From CALKZN01 sp050633585 (GTDB lineage: Bacteria; Pseudomonadota; Gammaproteobacteria; Arenicellales; Arenicellaceae), in contig JBOEGT010000018.1 of the NCBI GenBank assembly GCA_050633585.1, positions 1 through 64,000 on the forward strand: DNA of 64,000 bases. The letters are read 5' to 3'. The position numbers and the translations under genes were made by a program. The notes under the pieces were generated by a model. It was not told the DNA's origin and did no database searches. It saw nothing but the letters and a program-made list of their open reading frames with translations. Below, piece by piece: positions 9,476-17,637 of the stretch (position 1 is the stretch's first letter; every line of letters begins with the position of its first letter).

Positions 9476-9913
9476 TTAGTAATGCCTCCCCTGAGCAATA
9501 TTAACCAACCAGTTACTATGTTCTTGCCACTCTTCTTTGCTTGATTCACCGATAATTTTTTCCTGAACCGCTTTCCACAGAGGAAATGCTTCTTTAATCT
9601 TTTCTTGGCCTGCCTCGGTAATTCGAATTTTTTTCTCCAAACTATCTTCGCTTTTACTCACGGTTACCCAATCGTGCTTCTTCATGATATTTAACGCGCG
9701 ATTTAACGCTGTGCGATCCATACCTACTTCGTCAGCCAGTGCAGTCATAGAGTTTGGCTTCATACCCGTTATCATGCACAACAACGTAAATTGTGTCGCT
9801 CGAAGGTCCACGGCTTTCAGTGCATCTTCAAAGTCACGTGTCACTTTGCGTGCAGCCGCTCGAAGTCGAAAACAGGCGCAATATTGCATGCTATTGATAG
9901 CGTTTATATCCAT
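9476..9913 (-). CDS. MarR-family transcriptional regulator
   Basis: A 145-residue winged-helix regulator. 'RATQFTLLCMITGMKPNSMTALADEVGMDRTALNRALNIMKKHDWV' is the MarR helix-turn-helix (about residues 37-83), followed by the wing 'VSKSEDSLEKKIRITEAGQEKIKEA' and a C-terminal dimerisation helix. MarR proteins are usually ligand-released repressors of efflux or catabolic genes; phenolic and hydrophobic ligands are common. It sits just upstream of the RND operon in the same direction. Its own promoter (TTGACA at 9950-9945, 18-base spacer, TATAGT at 9926-9921) has the 12-bp palindrome in the spacer, implying autoregulation. Because this -10 lies only 8 bases from the first ATG, the mRNA would be nearly leaderless unless translation starts at the ATG at 9889. 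Confidence 0.88.
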   Translation of the reverse strand: MDINAINSMQYCACFRLRAAARKVTRDFEDALKAVDLRATQFTLLCMITGMKPNSMTALADEVGMDRTALNRALNIMKKHDWVTVSKSEDSLEKKIRITEAGQEKIKEAFPLWKAVQEKIIGESSKEEWQEHSNWLVNIAQGRHY

Positions 9914-9920
9914 GCCTATT

Positions 9921-9950
9921 ACTATATTAAGTGCATATGCACCATGTCAA
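9921..9950 (-). promoter_or_regulatory. marR promoter with internal palindromic operator
   Basis: On the minus strand: TTGACA (9950-9945), 18 bases, TATAGT (9926-9921). The spacer contains the perfect palindrome GTGCATATGCAC at 9931-9942, identical to the one at 9409-9420. This is a classical autoregulatory layout. The site is seen directly; MarR binding is inferred. Confidence 0.65.
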
Positions 9951-9999
9951 GCATTAAATCAAAACTAAATATTATTCCTTGTGAAAAGTGCATCTATCA

Positions 10000-10145
10000 A
10001 CGCGCTTCTTGCAGCTCATCTATACTTAGCTGCACATCTTGTCACTTTTCCTCACAGTCTCCCGGCTCTGCTCACAGACCGCATTGAACTGCTTCTAACA
10101 ATGTTCTCAACGATTTCTGCTAGCGCTTGGTTTTAGCTTATGCCC
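10000..10145 (-). pseudogene. Decayed duplicate of the cobN 3' end
   Basis: These bases align along most of their length with the 3' end of the intact cobN at about 41,311-41,445, on the same strand. Matching stretches include 'GCTCATCTAT.CTTA', 'CATCTTGT.ACTT.TCCTCA.AGTC' and 'CCGC.TTGAAC.GCTTCTAA', with many substitutions. At least one single-base indel breaks the frame, and in-frame stops occur. It corresponds to the last 35-45 residues of CobN (ETAERLLEAV...DEQQE). No other part of cobN is visible nearby. It is therefore a relic of an older duplicated or rearranged cobN locus. Homology was judged by eye. Confidence 0.75.
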
Positions 10146-10198
10146 TCAGTTCATTTGGAGTTGAACAAACTTTCCGCAAGAACATGCTAACGCCTTAT

Positions 10199-13100
10199 TT
10201 AAGGCACTAGACGTAAACTCGGATCTCCCAGCAAGCTCCAATTATTCACCATGTTATGCCAAGGCGACAACGTCCGCTTCACTGTCAAAATAGCCTGTCC
10301 GAGCGTTTTATTATGACTGAGCTGCTGCGCTAGAACCTTTTTAGCAAATCGAGTATTTTCTAAATAGTCACTAAACACAGTTGCTCCGTGAATGCCTACA
10401 GCACCTTTTGACTCTGTTGCTCCACCTGAAAAAAGCCATTGATGCGCCAAAGTATTCACATCAGGTGTTTCATAGTACGTGGTGTAGCATGCCATGGGCA
10501 ACAACAAAGTAGGCAGGCCAGTATTGCTGAGTTGCGCCACATCTTGGCTATCAAACAAACTATCAAGCGCCCACGCTGATGAACTAGCATGACCATTGTA
10601 AACCGTCAAAGCCGCACCTTGATTGATTTGCTCAATGATCATTTGCTTTGCCATAGTTTTGGCCTGATCACCATGGCTTTGTATTAAGTCATCCATAAAC
10701 ACAGCGTGCGAGTCTGGCCATTGCTGAGTCACCGGTTGCAACGCTTGAGTGAGTAGTTTATCAAAATCTCTATTCGCTTCCGATGCCTGCGCAATTAACA
10801 AACTGTTGCGCGCCGCATTCATGCCATTGCTTTGCCAATCAGCTGTTTTTTGGATGATTGCAGCTAAGTCTTGTTCAGTTCGAACCGGCCAGCGGCCAAT
10901 CGCCTTATCTGGAAATCCGTCGGCATCAAGATCTACAAAAGGAGTGTCGGTCGGAGCATGTTGAATAATATCAACACTGTCGTACCAGGCAGGGATAAAG
11001 TTAATGACGCCTTGGTTTAAGTAATCCAAGTAGTCATAGCTATGCCCTCCAACTAAGAGCACATAATCGTAATCTGCCTGTACATTAGCAGCCGTTAAGA
11101 AATGTCGCAGTGCCTCAGGAGTTGCCATGCCATAGCCATATTGCTCAACAATCGTTAGCCAGTTCACAATGGTTGTTGACAAGCCTTGGTTCGTTTTTTG
11201 TTCGGCAAAATCGGTGAGTGATTGGTTCATAAATGCAGGATTTGCCACAATTAAATAATTCGTTTCTTGTGTGATTTCAATACCAGACTCTTCTACAACC
11301 TCTATCTGCGGCACCTGCATATGTTCGACACTGCCTAGCCAATAATGCCAATCACCTGCGAGTGGGGGTTGATTGTTAGGCACTGGCAGAAATACGGCGT
11401 TAGGCTCACTTGTTTCTCTGACAGGTTTAATACTTGCGACGTTGCCATTAGCTTGCATGATATAGGCACGCATTTGGCGCAGTTGCATACCTTCATCAAC
11501 AGTCACCTGAAAGCCACTAGCCGTTTTTGGCGCCAGAAATTGCAGGGCTAATGGTTGACCACTGAACCACTGGAGCGTTTCAGGAAAGTACACACTGGCG
11601 TTATCAATACTGACCAGGTCAAACCCATAACCCGTATCACCAGGCAGAACCACACGCAGCTCATTTTCACCCAAAGTGAACACATTAGCAGGAACGTCAA
11701 CATCCACATAAAAACGTTCTAAACCATCGCTGTGTAGGTCATCGACTAGCACATCATTAAGAAACAATTGAACATGATGATCCGGTTCGGCTCCAGGTAA
11801 ATTGAAACCTCCAACAAACTCAGCCCGCAATCTCCCAGTTTGAGTTTTGAGAACAACGGGGTCGTGTAAGTGTTGATCGATGTTCAATAGATAGCTTTTC
11901 TCATTGGGCGCTCCTGCACTGAACAATTCAGTATCAATCCATGGATCACCTGACACTAAGCTACTGTATATAAGGTTCTCACCAACCGTTTCTGAAGACA
12001 GTCCATGCGTGAGCATCATTTCATTGCTCAATTGACCTGACAATTTGGGCATAGCCAATGCAAGTGATCGATCCAAATGCAGCTGATAGACATTTTCTTT
12101 CACGTATAACGCATCACTGCCTTGCGGTGCCGTAGCATAAAACTCAATAGCGCTATCGGGTGTAATCCCATTTCTAACCCCTGTGATTCGGCGAGCAACG
12201 GGTTTGCCTTTGTGAGTGACAGCAATTCTCTTTGGTTTTTCACCTCGCCAATCAATACCCTTTTCTAGCAAATCGTGATAACTAATTCGATACATACCTG
12301 ACTCAGATACACGCACATCAATTCGCATGTTTGCATCCTTTGAGACTGCAGTATTTGGCCTTATTTGACGCCAACGACCATGGGTGAATTGATAACCATT
12401 CGCTGTCATTTTTTGCACATACTGAGCCTTTACATGTGACCAATCGATGGGTTCAGGAATTTGCTGCTCACCATATTTTTGTCCCGCACGCAAAGGGCCA
12501 AAGAATTCATCTTTGCCCGACACATCAACACTTGAAAGGCCAAATTCAGTGATCTCTTGAAATTGATAGCGAGATAAACGAATACGTTTAGAGTAGGCTT
12601 TATGCTGTTCTTTTCGGTGTCGCTTTGCTGGCAATAGCTGTTGATTAAGTTGCTGCCATTGATCACCTACTTTACCCCAAAGGTTGAAACCCACATTAAA
12701 TGTTTCAGAAGATGTTTGCCACTCAAATGTCACATTCCGATTCGATTGTTCAATTGATAAATGGTTTAACGTCACTGGGGTATTAAAACTAGCCCCAAAA
12801 GCTAACACGCTGACACCCTCGTCAACATGGTTGCGCTCAGGGTCTCTATCGGTGTCTTCATCAATCGTGAGAGTCACCTCATTGGTATTGATCGTACACT
12901 GGCGTAACCAGCCTCCATCCGCTTCATTGTGCGTCCTTTTTGAAGCTAATACGACAGGTGTATTGGCAAAGCATGCATTAGCGAACAATGCGCCTTCATC
13001 AGAGCCACTATTACACCCATCATCCCATCCATCTACTCCACCATGAATATCTCCACCTGGTGCACCAACATCCAACGCATCGGTGACAATCGCTTGAAAT

Positions 13101-13894
13101 GGTACAGAAGCAGGGCCTCCTAAAGTACTAAAATCGAGCGTGACACAAGTATTCACACCCGTATCTCTAACCACCAACCAGCCAATTTCTTCGTCTGTTG
13201 TGATCGCGCTATCATCCACCTCACTGCGCTCTAACGCCAAACCAAATTGAGTGCCAGAACCTTGATTAATATCCACCGTTGCTGACAAAAAAGGTTGAGA
13301 CACCGTATTGGGCGGGTTCGCCGTTTCGTTTTCCAGACCTTGAATCTGCGCAATAATAGTTGCATCGCTTGTCGTTGTTGATGACAAATTCACCAAGTCC
13401 CAACCAGTAGTGCCACAGGCAGCAGCTCCTCCAGCACAATTATGCTGCACGGTTTGCGTGCTGATACTTCCAGCTTCAAACACAATAGGGCCAGCTGAAG
13501 TCGGATTGGTTGGAACCGATGTCACGCCCGGCACAATGGCAATGTACTGCACCTCCACAGCAACATGTGGCCCATTAAAGCCAGAGGCTTCGGCACAAAC
13601 TGCGTCAAAACCCATAGCGGTTTTATTACGAATTCGAACATCGCAAGACTGCCCGCCCTCTGTAGATGGCAGCAAAAAAACTAATGGCGTTTCGGTAAAC
13701 TCTTCGGCAAACGTAATTGACGTGAACACATCGGGGTTTCCCCCAGAAGTACTCACCAGCGTTTCAACACCTACCTCAAAAGTGTTGAACATCGCTTTCA
13801 AAGGCGATGTCCCCATCAACCAAAGTAGAAGAATAAAAAAGGCATGCCTTACTACGACAAATGAAGGCGTTCGTTGCGTTGGTCGTATAAGCAT
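10199..13894 (-). CDS. Gingipain-type cysteine peptidase (family C25), secreted
   Basis: A 1,231-residue exported protein: signal peptide with hydrophobic core 'FFILLLWLMGTSPLKA', then a beta-rich N-terminal domain ('FTSITFAEEFTETPLVFLLPS', reminiscent of H-type-lectin-like modules), a beta-rich middle region, and a C-terminal C25 peptidase domain from about residue 890. In that domain 'YDYVLLVGGHSYDY' and 'AIGRWPVRTEQDL' are family segments. The catalytic pair appears as His1102 in 'VYNGHASSSAW' and Cys1136 in 'LPMACYTTYY', a spacing close to that of Porphyromonas RgpB (His211/Cys244). The protein ends soon after the peptidase domain with no sorting tail and no type IX secretion partner is nearby. 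Aspartate-rich 'DTPFVDLDADGFPDKAIG' could bind calcium. Monocistronic; substrate unknown. Confidence 0.8.
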   Translation of the reverse strand: MLIRPTQRTPSFVVVRHAFFILLLWLMGTSPLKAMFNTFEVGVETLVSTSGGNPDVFTSITFAEEFTETPLVFLLPSTEGGQSCDVRIRNKTAMGFDAVCAEASGFNGPHVAVEVQYIAIVPGVTSVPTNPTSAGPIVFEAGSISTQTVQHNCAGGAAACGTTGWDLVNLSSTTTSDATIIAQIQGLENETANPPNTVSQPFLSATVDINQGSGTQFGLALERSEVDDSAITTDEEIGWLVVRDTGVNTCVTLDFSTLGGPASVPFQAIVTDALDVGAPGGDIHGGVDGWDDGCNSGSDEGALFANACFANTPVVLASKRTHNEADGGWLRQCTINTNEVTLTIDEDTDRDPERNHVDEGVSVLAFGASFNTPVTLNHLSIEQSNRNVTFEWQTSSETFNVGFNLWGKVGDQWQQLNQQLLPAKRHRKEQHKAYSKRIRLSRYQFQEITEFGLSSVDVSGKDEFFGPLRAGQKYGEQQIPEPIDWSHVKAQYVQKMTANGYQFTHGRWRQIRPNTAVSKDANMRIDVRVSESGMYRISYHDLLEKGIDWRGEKPKRIAVTHKGKPVARRITGVRNGITPDSAIEFYATAPQGSDALYVKENVYQLHLDRSLALAMPKLSGQLSNEMMLTHGLSSETVGENLIYSSLVSGDPWIDTELFSAGAPNEKSYLLNIDQHLHDPVVLKTQTGRLRAEFVGGFNLPGAEPDHHVQLFLNDVLVDDLHSDGLERFYVDVDVPANVFTLGENELRVVLPGDTGYGFDLVSIDNASVYFPETLQWFSGQPLALQFLAPKTASGFQVTVDEGMQLRQMRAYIMQANGNVASIKPVRETSEPNAVFLPVPNNQPPLAGDWHYWLGSVEHMQVPQIEVVEESGIEITQETNYLIVANPAFMNQSLTDFAEQKTNQGLSTTIVNWLTIVEQYGYGMATPEALRHFLTAANVQADYDYVLLVGGHSYDYLDYLNQGVINFIPAWYDSVDIIQHAPTDTPFVDLDADGFPDKAIGRWPVRTEQDLAAIIQKTADWQSNGMNAARNSLLIAQASEANRDFDKLLTQALQPVTQQWPDSHAVFMDDLIQSHGDQAKTMAKQMIIEQINQGAALTVYNGHASSSAWALDSLFDSQDVAQLSNTGLPTLLLPMACYTTYYETPDVNTLAHQWLFSGGATESKGAVGIHGATVFSDYLENTRFAKKVLAQQLSHNKTLGQAILTVKRTLSPWHNMVNNWSLLGDPSLRLVP

Positions 13895-13926
13895 AGAAAG
13901 CTGTTTTTTTAGTTTCGTCTTAAACC

Positions 13927-13955
13927 AAACTAGTCATGGGTGAATGGTTTGTCAA
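13927..13955 (-). promoter_or_regulatory. Sigma-70-like promoter of the C25 peptidase gene
   Basis: On the minus strand, TTGACA (13955-13950), a 17-base spacer and TAGTTT (13932-13927) lie 33 bases before the ATG at 13894. The -35 box is perfect; the -10 is weak. Confidence 0.5.
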
Positions 13956-14130
13956 CTAACCATCAAAGAATTCACGATTCTCTACGTTTAATCATACAAG
14001 ATGACTTAGGCCATCAATTCCGGCGACTGATGAAAAATTGAGAAAAAACCACCAAACCTTTACCTATGTCCTCTCAGAGTTTAGCCCATCACAATAATGC
14101 ACCATTAAGCTAATAGTAAACCGTTGGGTG

Positions 14131-14448
14131 TTACTCTAATACTCTCAGTTTCTTCCGGTGTGGACGGCGAATAACCCAAAAAACTTTTCCCATTAAACAG
14201 GTTTGACGAATCCATCCAAATGCCTCACTCGGTGTGCTTTTAGGGTTGTCTCCACTTAGCCAAAGAGCTCCCTCATCACTTATATCCGCAATACGTTTGA
14301 CGATTGTTTGAAACGTCTGATGATCGACAATGACGATATCGTCTTTTTGATAACGTGTTTTCCGTGTCGATAGGCTCACAGCATAGTCTCCATCTTTCAA
14401 CGTTGGAGACATGCTGTCTCCAACGACTCTATGAACCTTCAACTTCAT
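14131..14448 (-). CDS. sodX: Nickel-type superoxide dismutase maturation protease
   Basis: A 105-residue S24/S26-type serine peptidase. The catalytic Ser12 is in 'VVGDSMSPTL' and the general base is probably Lys51 in 'QTIVKRIADI'. 'LWLSGDNPKSTPSEAFGWI' is the third conserved segment of signal-peptidase-like enzymes. Unlike LepB it has no membrane anchor and is short, as is typical of the SodX proteases that remove the NiSOD leader so that the mature His1 becomes the N-terminus. It lies 15 bases downstream of sodN in the same operon, which makes the assignment strong. Without that neighbour it would be called a generic S24/S26 peptidase. Confidence 0.9.
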   Translation of the reverse strand: MKLKVHRVVGDSMSPTLKDGDYAVSLSTRKTRYQKDDIVIVDHQTFQTIVKRIADISDEGALWLSGDNPKSTPSEAFGWIRQTCLMGKVFWVIRRPHRKKLRVLE

Positions 14449-14463
14449 TTGAAACGATGGTCT

Positions 14464-14967
14464 CTATTTAACCACAGGGTAAATGACCTTTTCTGCTGGC
14501 GGGTATGGGCATGTTGCGATAATTGTTTCAATGCTTTTAGTTGCCCAAAAAGAGGCTGCAAATTCATTCACTAAATTGAGCAAATGCAGCGCTTTTTCAC
14601 GATCAACATTCTGCTTACAAGCAGAACCCGTTAGCATAATATTATGTACAAGTTCATTGGTATTTGGGAACTGCTCGAACTGAGGCTGCTTGAAGTAGTC
14701 ACCCCAGATAGTATTCACTTCTGCTTTGACTTTAGCAGCATGAATTTCTTTCTCTCTGACTAAACGACCGATCTGTGCTTGATCAGCAAGCGATGGCGCA
14801 TCTTTATTTCCAATTTCCTGAATAAGATCAATAAAACGGATCACACTCAATGCCGCAATTTGCGCAACGGCTGGATCATAAATTTTACAAGGAATATCAC
14901 AATGCGCACTCGCCGTATCGAAATGGAAAATATGATCTAATGTCTGAAATATTGTGTGTTTCATCAT
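14464..14967 (-). CDS. sodN: Nickel superoxide dismutase precursor
   Basis: A 167-residue NiSOD precursor. The nickel hook 'HCDIPCKIYDPA' begins at residue 22, after a 21-residue leader ending '...DTASA', so cleavage by SodX would expose His1, Cys2 and Cys6, the nickel ligands. The usual hook is HCDLPCGVYDP; Gly7 is Lys here, while all ligand positions, Pro5, Tyr9 and Asp10 are kept. The remaining residues are helical ('AALSVIRFIDLI', 'HAAKVKAEVNTIWGDYF'), fitting the four-helix-bundle subunit. The enzyme dismutates superoxide in the cytoplasm without iron or manganese. It lies in a Fur-box operon with fumC, which fits an iron-sparing role. Confidence 0.95.
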   Translation of the reverse strand: MMKHTIFQTLDHIFHFDTASAHCDIPCKIYDPAVAQIAALSVIRFIDLIQEIGNKDAPSLADQAQIGRLVREKEIHAAKVKAEVNTIWGDYFKQPQFEQFPNTNELVHNIMLTGSACKQNVDREKALHLLNLVNEFAASFWATKSIETIIATCPYPPAEKVIYPVVK

Positions 14968-14978
14968 CTATACCTGTT

Positions 14979-15206
14979 CTATTTTTGCGTTGTTTTTTTT
15001 GACGTTCGTTTAGTCTTTAATATGCCAATAAAGACAATGGCCACCACGATCAAGACTACTGTTCCATAGTGCAACAAGTGAATTCCATCGCTAAACCAGT
15101 CGGCGTGATCATGCCCTGGATGAGCCAATGCCGTTGCACTGATTAATAACATAAACAGACTCAACAGCACTTGAAACTGACACGTATTCTTCATTGATTT
15201 CCTCAT
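14979..15206 (-). CDS. Small His-rich single-span membrane protein of the NiSOD operon
   Basis: A 75-residue protein with an N-terminal signal peptide ('VLLSLFMLLISATALA'), a short mature N-terminus 'HPGHDHADWFSDGIHLLH', one transmembrane helix ('YGTVVLIVVAIVFIGIL') and a basic cytoplasmic tail (KTKRTSKKTTQK). The His/Asp cluster would face the periplasm and could bind nickel or another metal; HPGH motifs also occur at the N-terminus of HupE/UreJ nickel permeases, but this protein is far too short to be one. It lies 11 bases before sodN in the same operon. A role in nickel capture for SodN is my inference; no family is recognised. Confidence 0.6.
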   Translation of the reverse strand: MRKSMKNTCQFQVLLSLFMLLISATALAHPGHDHADWFSDGIHLLHYGTVVLIVVAIVFIGILKTKRTSKKTTQK

Positions 15207-15229
15207 TGTTTCATTCGTTAAATATAGTT

Positions 15230-15628
15230 TTAATTCAGCCTTAACGTCGGCCGGACATGACTTGCTTGATATGCCTTATGTGCGCTTAAAAAACGTATCA
15301 ATTCCACATCTGCTTTGCTAATACCCTGTAAAATTGCCATTCGCCGAGATTCGTTTTTTTGACACACTTTGAATTGGTTCGACAAAAAATCATGAATATC
15401 TTGTAACGCTGAATAGGCTAAATGACGATGGCCATTCTCCGAGTGCAAATCCGCTATATTGTGGTAACTCACCACGAGTGAAGCTGTCGCCGCGTTTTCA
15501 TCTGGCCATATATTAAAAAGCGTATGTGCACGTTCTTTCGCTTGCTGGTAATAGTCCAATGCTTCGTCAAAACGTCGCTCTTCAAACAGTTGATTACCCG
15601 CAACAATTAATTGTTTCCACTTTCCCAT
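15230..15628 (-). CDS. TPR-like protein of the fumC-sod operon (orfX-like)
   Basis: A 132-residue, mostly helical, cytoplasmic protein. 'WKQLIVAGNQLFEERRFDEALDYYQQAKERAHTLF' is a tetratricopeptide-like repeat, and 'SLVVSYHNIADLHSENGHRHLAYSALQDIHDFL' is a second. By position between fumC and sod genes it matches the hypothetical orfX of the Pseudomonas fagA-fumC-orfX-sod operon. The function is not known; a protein-protein interaction role is likely from the repeats. It lies 26 bases downstream of fumC. Confidence 0.65.
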   Translation of the reverse strand: MGKWKQLIVAGNQLFEERRFDEALDYYQQAKERAHTLFNIWPDENAATASLVVSYHNIADLHSENGHRHLAYSALQDIHDFLSNQFKVCQKNESRRMAILQGISKADVELIRFLSAHKAYQASHVRPTLRLN

Positions 15629-15654
15629 GATTAGAATCTCTTGGTTTTGTTCAT

Positions 15655-17034
15655 TTATAAACCACCTTGTGTCAGTTTTTTTGGATCCAGCAATTGCCGG
15701 AGTTCCGCCATGTCAATCGTTGTATTCTCAGCCGCCACATCCAGTACAGGTCTATTTTCTTTATAGGCTTGTTTGGCTATTGCAGCCGCTTTCTCATAAC
15801 CAATAATCGGGTTTAAAGCCGTCACTAAAATAGGATTTTTATGCAATGCTTCATCTAGTTTGACCTCATTGACCTCAAAGGTAGCGATTGCTTTATCAGA
15901 GAGAAGCAGCGCAACATTGCTGAGTAATGTAATGCTATTGAGTAGGTTGCTCGCAATCATGGGAAGCATCACATTCAATTCAAAATTACCCGATTGTCCA
16001 CCAATGGTGATTGCCGCATCATTGCCCATCACCTGCGCGGCGACCATCGCAGCAGATTCCGGAATAACAGGATTCACTTTGCCTGGCATAATTGAAGAGC
16101 CTGGCTGCAAAGCTTGTAATGAAATTTCACCTAAGCCTGCCAAAGGTCCAGAGTTCATCCAACGTAAATCATTGGCAATTTTCATCACTGAAACCGCCGT
16201 TGCTTTTAATTGCCCCGATAAAGCGACAGCGGTATCTTGCGAGCTAATTAAAGCAAAGTAGTTAGTTGCAGGCGTAAATGAAATGTGCGTTGATTCACTG
16301 AGAAATTGACAAAACTCATGGGAAAAGTCACCGTGAGCGTTAATACCTGTGCCGACAGCAGTGCCTCCTTGCGCTAGCGAATGTAAACTGGGTTGCAATG
16401 CACGGAGGTGATGAATATTGCTACGTATTTGCGCGGACCAGCCTAACAGCGGTTGGTCTAGGGTCACGGGCATCGCATCCATTAAATGTGTGCGCCCCGT
16501 CTTGCAGTACACTCCAATATCGGCTGCTTTTTTTTCAATCGTTGTCGCCATGTGCTCTAGTGCTGGCAACAGTTTATTTTCCAACTCAAGCGCTGCACTC
16601 ACATGAATAGCCGTTGGAATAACATCATTACTGCTTTGCCCAAAATTCACATGATCATTTGGGTTAATGGCGGCGCCCATTCTTTGACTAGCCAATGTCG
16701 CAATCACTTCATTGACATTCATATTGCTGCTTGTACCTGACCCCGTTTGAAACACATCAACAGGAAAATGCTGCATTACATCTTCATCACCGAAAAGCTC
16801 TTCACAGACACTGACAATCGCTTCACTGATTGGTTTTGATACACATTCAAGGCTCGCGTTAGCCTTTGCTGCTGCGGCTTTAATACGCAATAAACTCAAA
16901 ATAAACGCTTTAGGAAGGCGATTACCACTGACGGTAAAATTGTTAACTGCTCGCTGAGTTTGTGCGCCATATAATGCATCAGCGGGAACATTAAGCTCTC
17001 CCATGCTGTCGCGCTCTGTTCTATATGTTTGCAT
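15655..17034 (-). CDS. fumC: Class II fumarate hydratase (iron-independent)
   Basis: A 459-residue class II fumarase, converting fumarate to malate in the TCA cycle. The N-terminal 'RTERDSMGELNVPADALYGAQTQRAVNNF' and the superfamily signature 'GSSIMPGKVNP' are present, as are 'SGTSSNMNVNEVIA', 'GRTHLMDAMPVTL' and 'AQGGTAVGTGIN'. Length equals the family norm. FumC needs no iron-sulfur cluster, unlike class I fumarases, so cells use it when iron is short or superoxide is high. It is second in an operon with a Fur box at the head and a nickel SOD at the end, consistent with an iron-sparing programme. Confidence 0.96.
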   Translation of the reverse strand: MQTYRTERDSMGELNVPADALYGAQTQRAVNNFTVSGNRLPKAFILSLLRIKAAAAKANASLECVSKPISEAIVSVCEELFGDEDVMQHFPVDVFQTGSGTSSNMNVNEVIATLASQRMGAAINPNDHVNFGQSSNDVIPTAIHVSAALELENKLLPALEHMATTIEKKAADIGVYCKTGRTHLMDAMPVTLDQPLLGWSAQIRSNIHHLRALQPSLHSLAQGGTAVGTGINAHGDFSHEFCQFLSESTHISFTPATNYFALISSQDTAVALSGQLKATAVSVMKIANDLRWMNSGPLAGLGEISLQALQPGSSIMPGKVNPVIPESAAMVAAQVMGNDAAITIGGQSGNFELNVMLPMIASNLLNSITLLSNVALLLSDKAIATFEVNEVKLDEALHKNPILVTALNPIIGYEKAAAIAKQAYKENRPVLDVAAENTTIDMAELRQLLDPKKLTQGGL

Positions 17035-17069
17035 GATAGGTTTTAAAAAAAATAGGTTGTAAACGAGGG

Positions 17070-17411
17070 TTACAGAAAATACTGGCTCGTCACTGATACT
17101 TCATGGTGAAGTTCATGTGCGTGCCGACATTCACAACATGTTCTTGCTAGCTTATGAATGTTATTCAACGGTTGATGGATATTATCTAAGCACGTATGTC
17201 GCCAGTGGCTCTCAATTAAGGGATCACAAATCGTGTCAAGCAACGTATGGAACATGCGCTCATAGATAACACGTTTATCACTTACCTCCGGCTGACTAAG
17301 TGCCCACTGATGACCAAAGTGAATAAACTGATAAACCACCGAAGGTTTGTCAGGCATTTCTCCATTTCTAATTTGCGATGACAGCTCATCGAATCTCTCT
17401 TTAATTGGCAT
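17070..17411 (-). CDS. fagA: FagA-like protein, first gene of the Fur-linked operon
   Basis: A 113-residue soluble protein with several Cys and His residues, including 'LARTCCECRHAHELHHE' near the C-terminus and 'HWRHTCLDNIHQPLNNIHKLAR'. I name it by position and general features: in Pseudomonas, fagA (Fur-associated gene A) is the first gene of fagA-fumC-orfX-sod and encodes a small protein of unknown function. The Cys/His-rich tail suggests metal or haem binding, but no motif is decisive. A Fur box and a good sigma-70 promoter lie directly upstream (17441-17479). Confidence 0.6.
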   Translation of the reverse strand: MPIKERFDELSSQIRNGEMPDKPSVVYQFIHFGHQWALSQPEVSDKRVIYERMFHTLLDTICDPLIESHWRHTCLDNIHQPLNNIHKLARTCCECRHAHELHHEVSVTSQYFL

Positions 17412-17440
17412 TTGAACTATTTATAAAACTCTTTAATAGT

Positions 17441-17479
17441 AATGAGAATTATTATCATTTAAAGAAAGGGAAGCGTCAA
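17441..17479 (-). promoter_or_regulatory. Fur box overlapping the promoter of the fagA-fumC-sodN operon
   Basis: AATGAGAATTATTATCATT (17441-17459) is a 9-1-9 inverted repeat with one mismatch, a good match to the Fur consensus. On the minus strand a sigma-70 promoter reads TTGACG (17479-17474), exactly 17 bases, GATAAT (17456-17451); the -10 is inside the Fur box. Iron-loaded Fur would exclude RNA polymerase. Strong by sequence. Confidence 0.85.
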
Positions 17480-17637
17480 CCTTATAAACACTATTTCCCT
17501 ATATAAAATAACGTGATGATGACAAGACACCAACAACCAATTTTTTAAAATCCTTCCCAAGGCGCTGCTCTACCTCCGTTTGAACAACCGATATTCCCAA
17601 CCGTTGAATTAAGGTCCTGTCAATAAAAAACCACCAT

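Noticed and set aside
13944..13963. ATGGTT/AACCAT inverted repeat before the C25 peptidase as operator
   Set aside because: Only six paired bases per arm; the central part is not symmetric and it overlaps the -35 by chance sequence.
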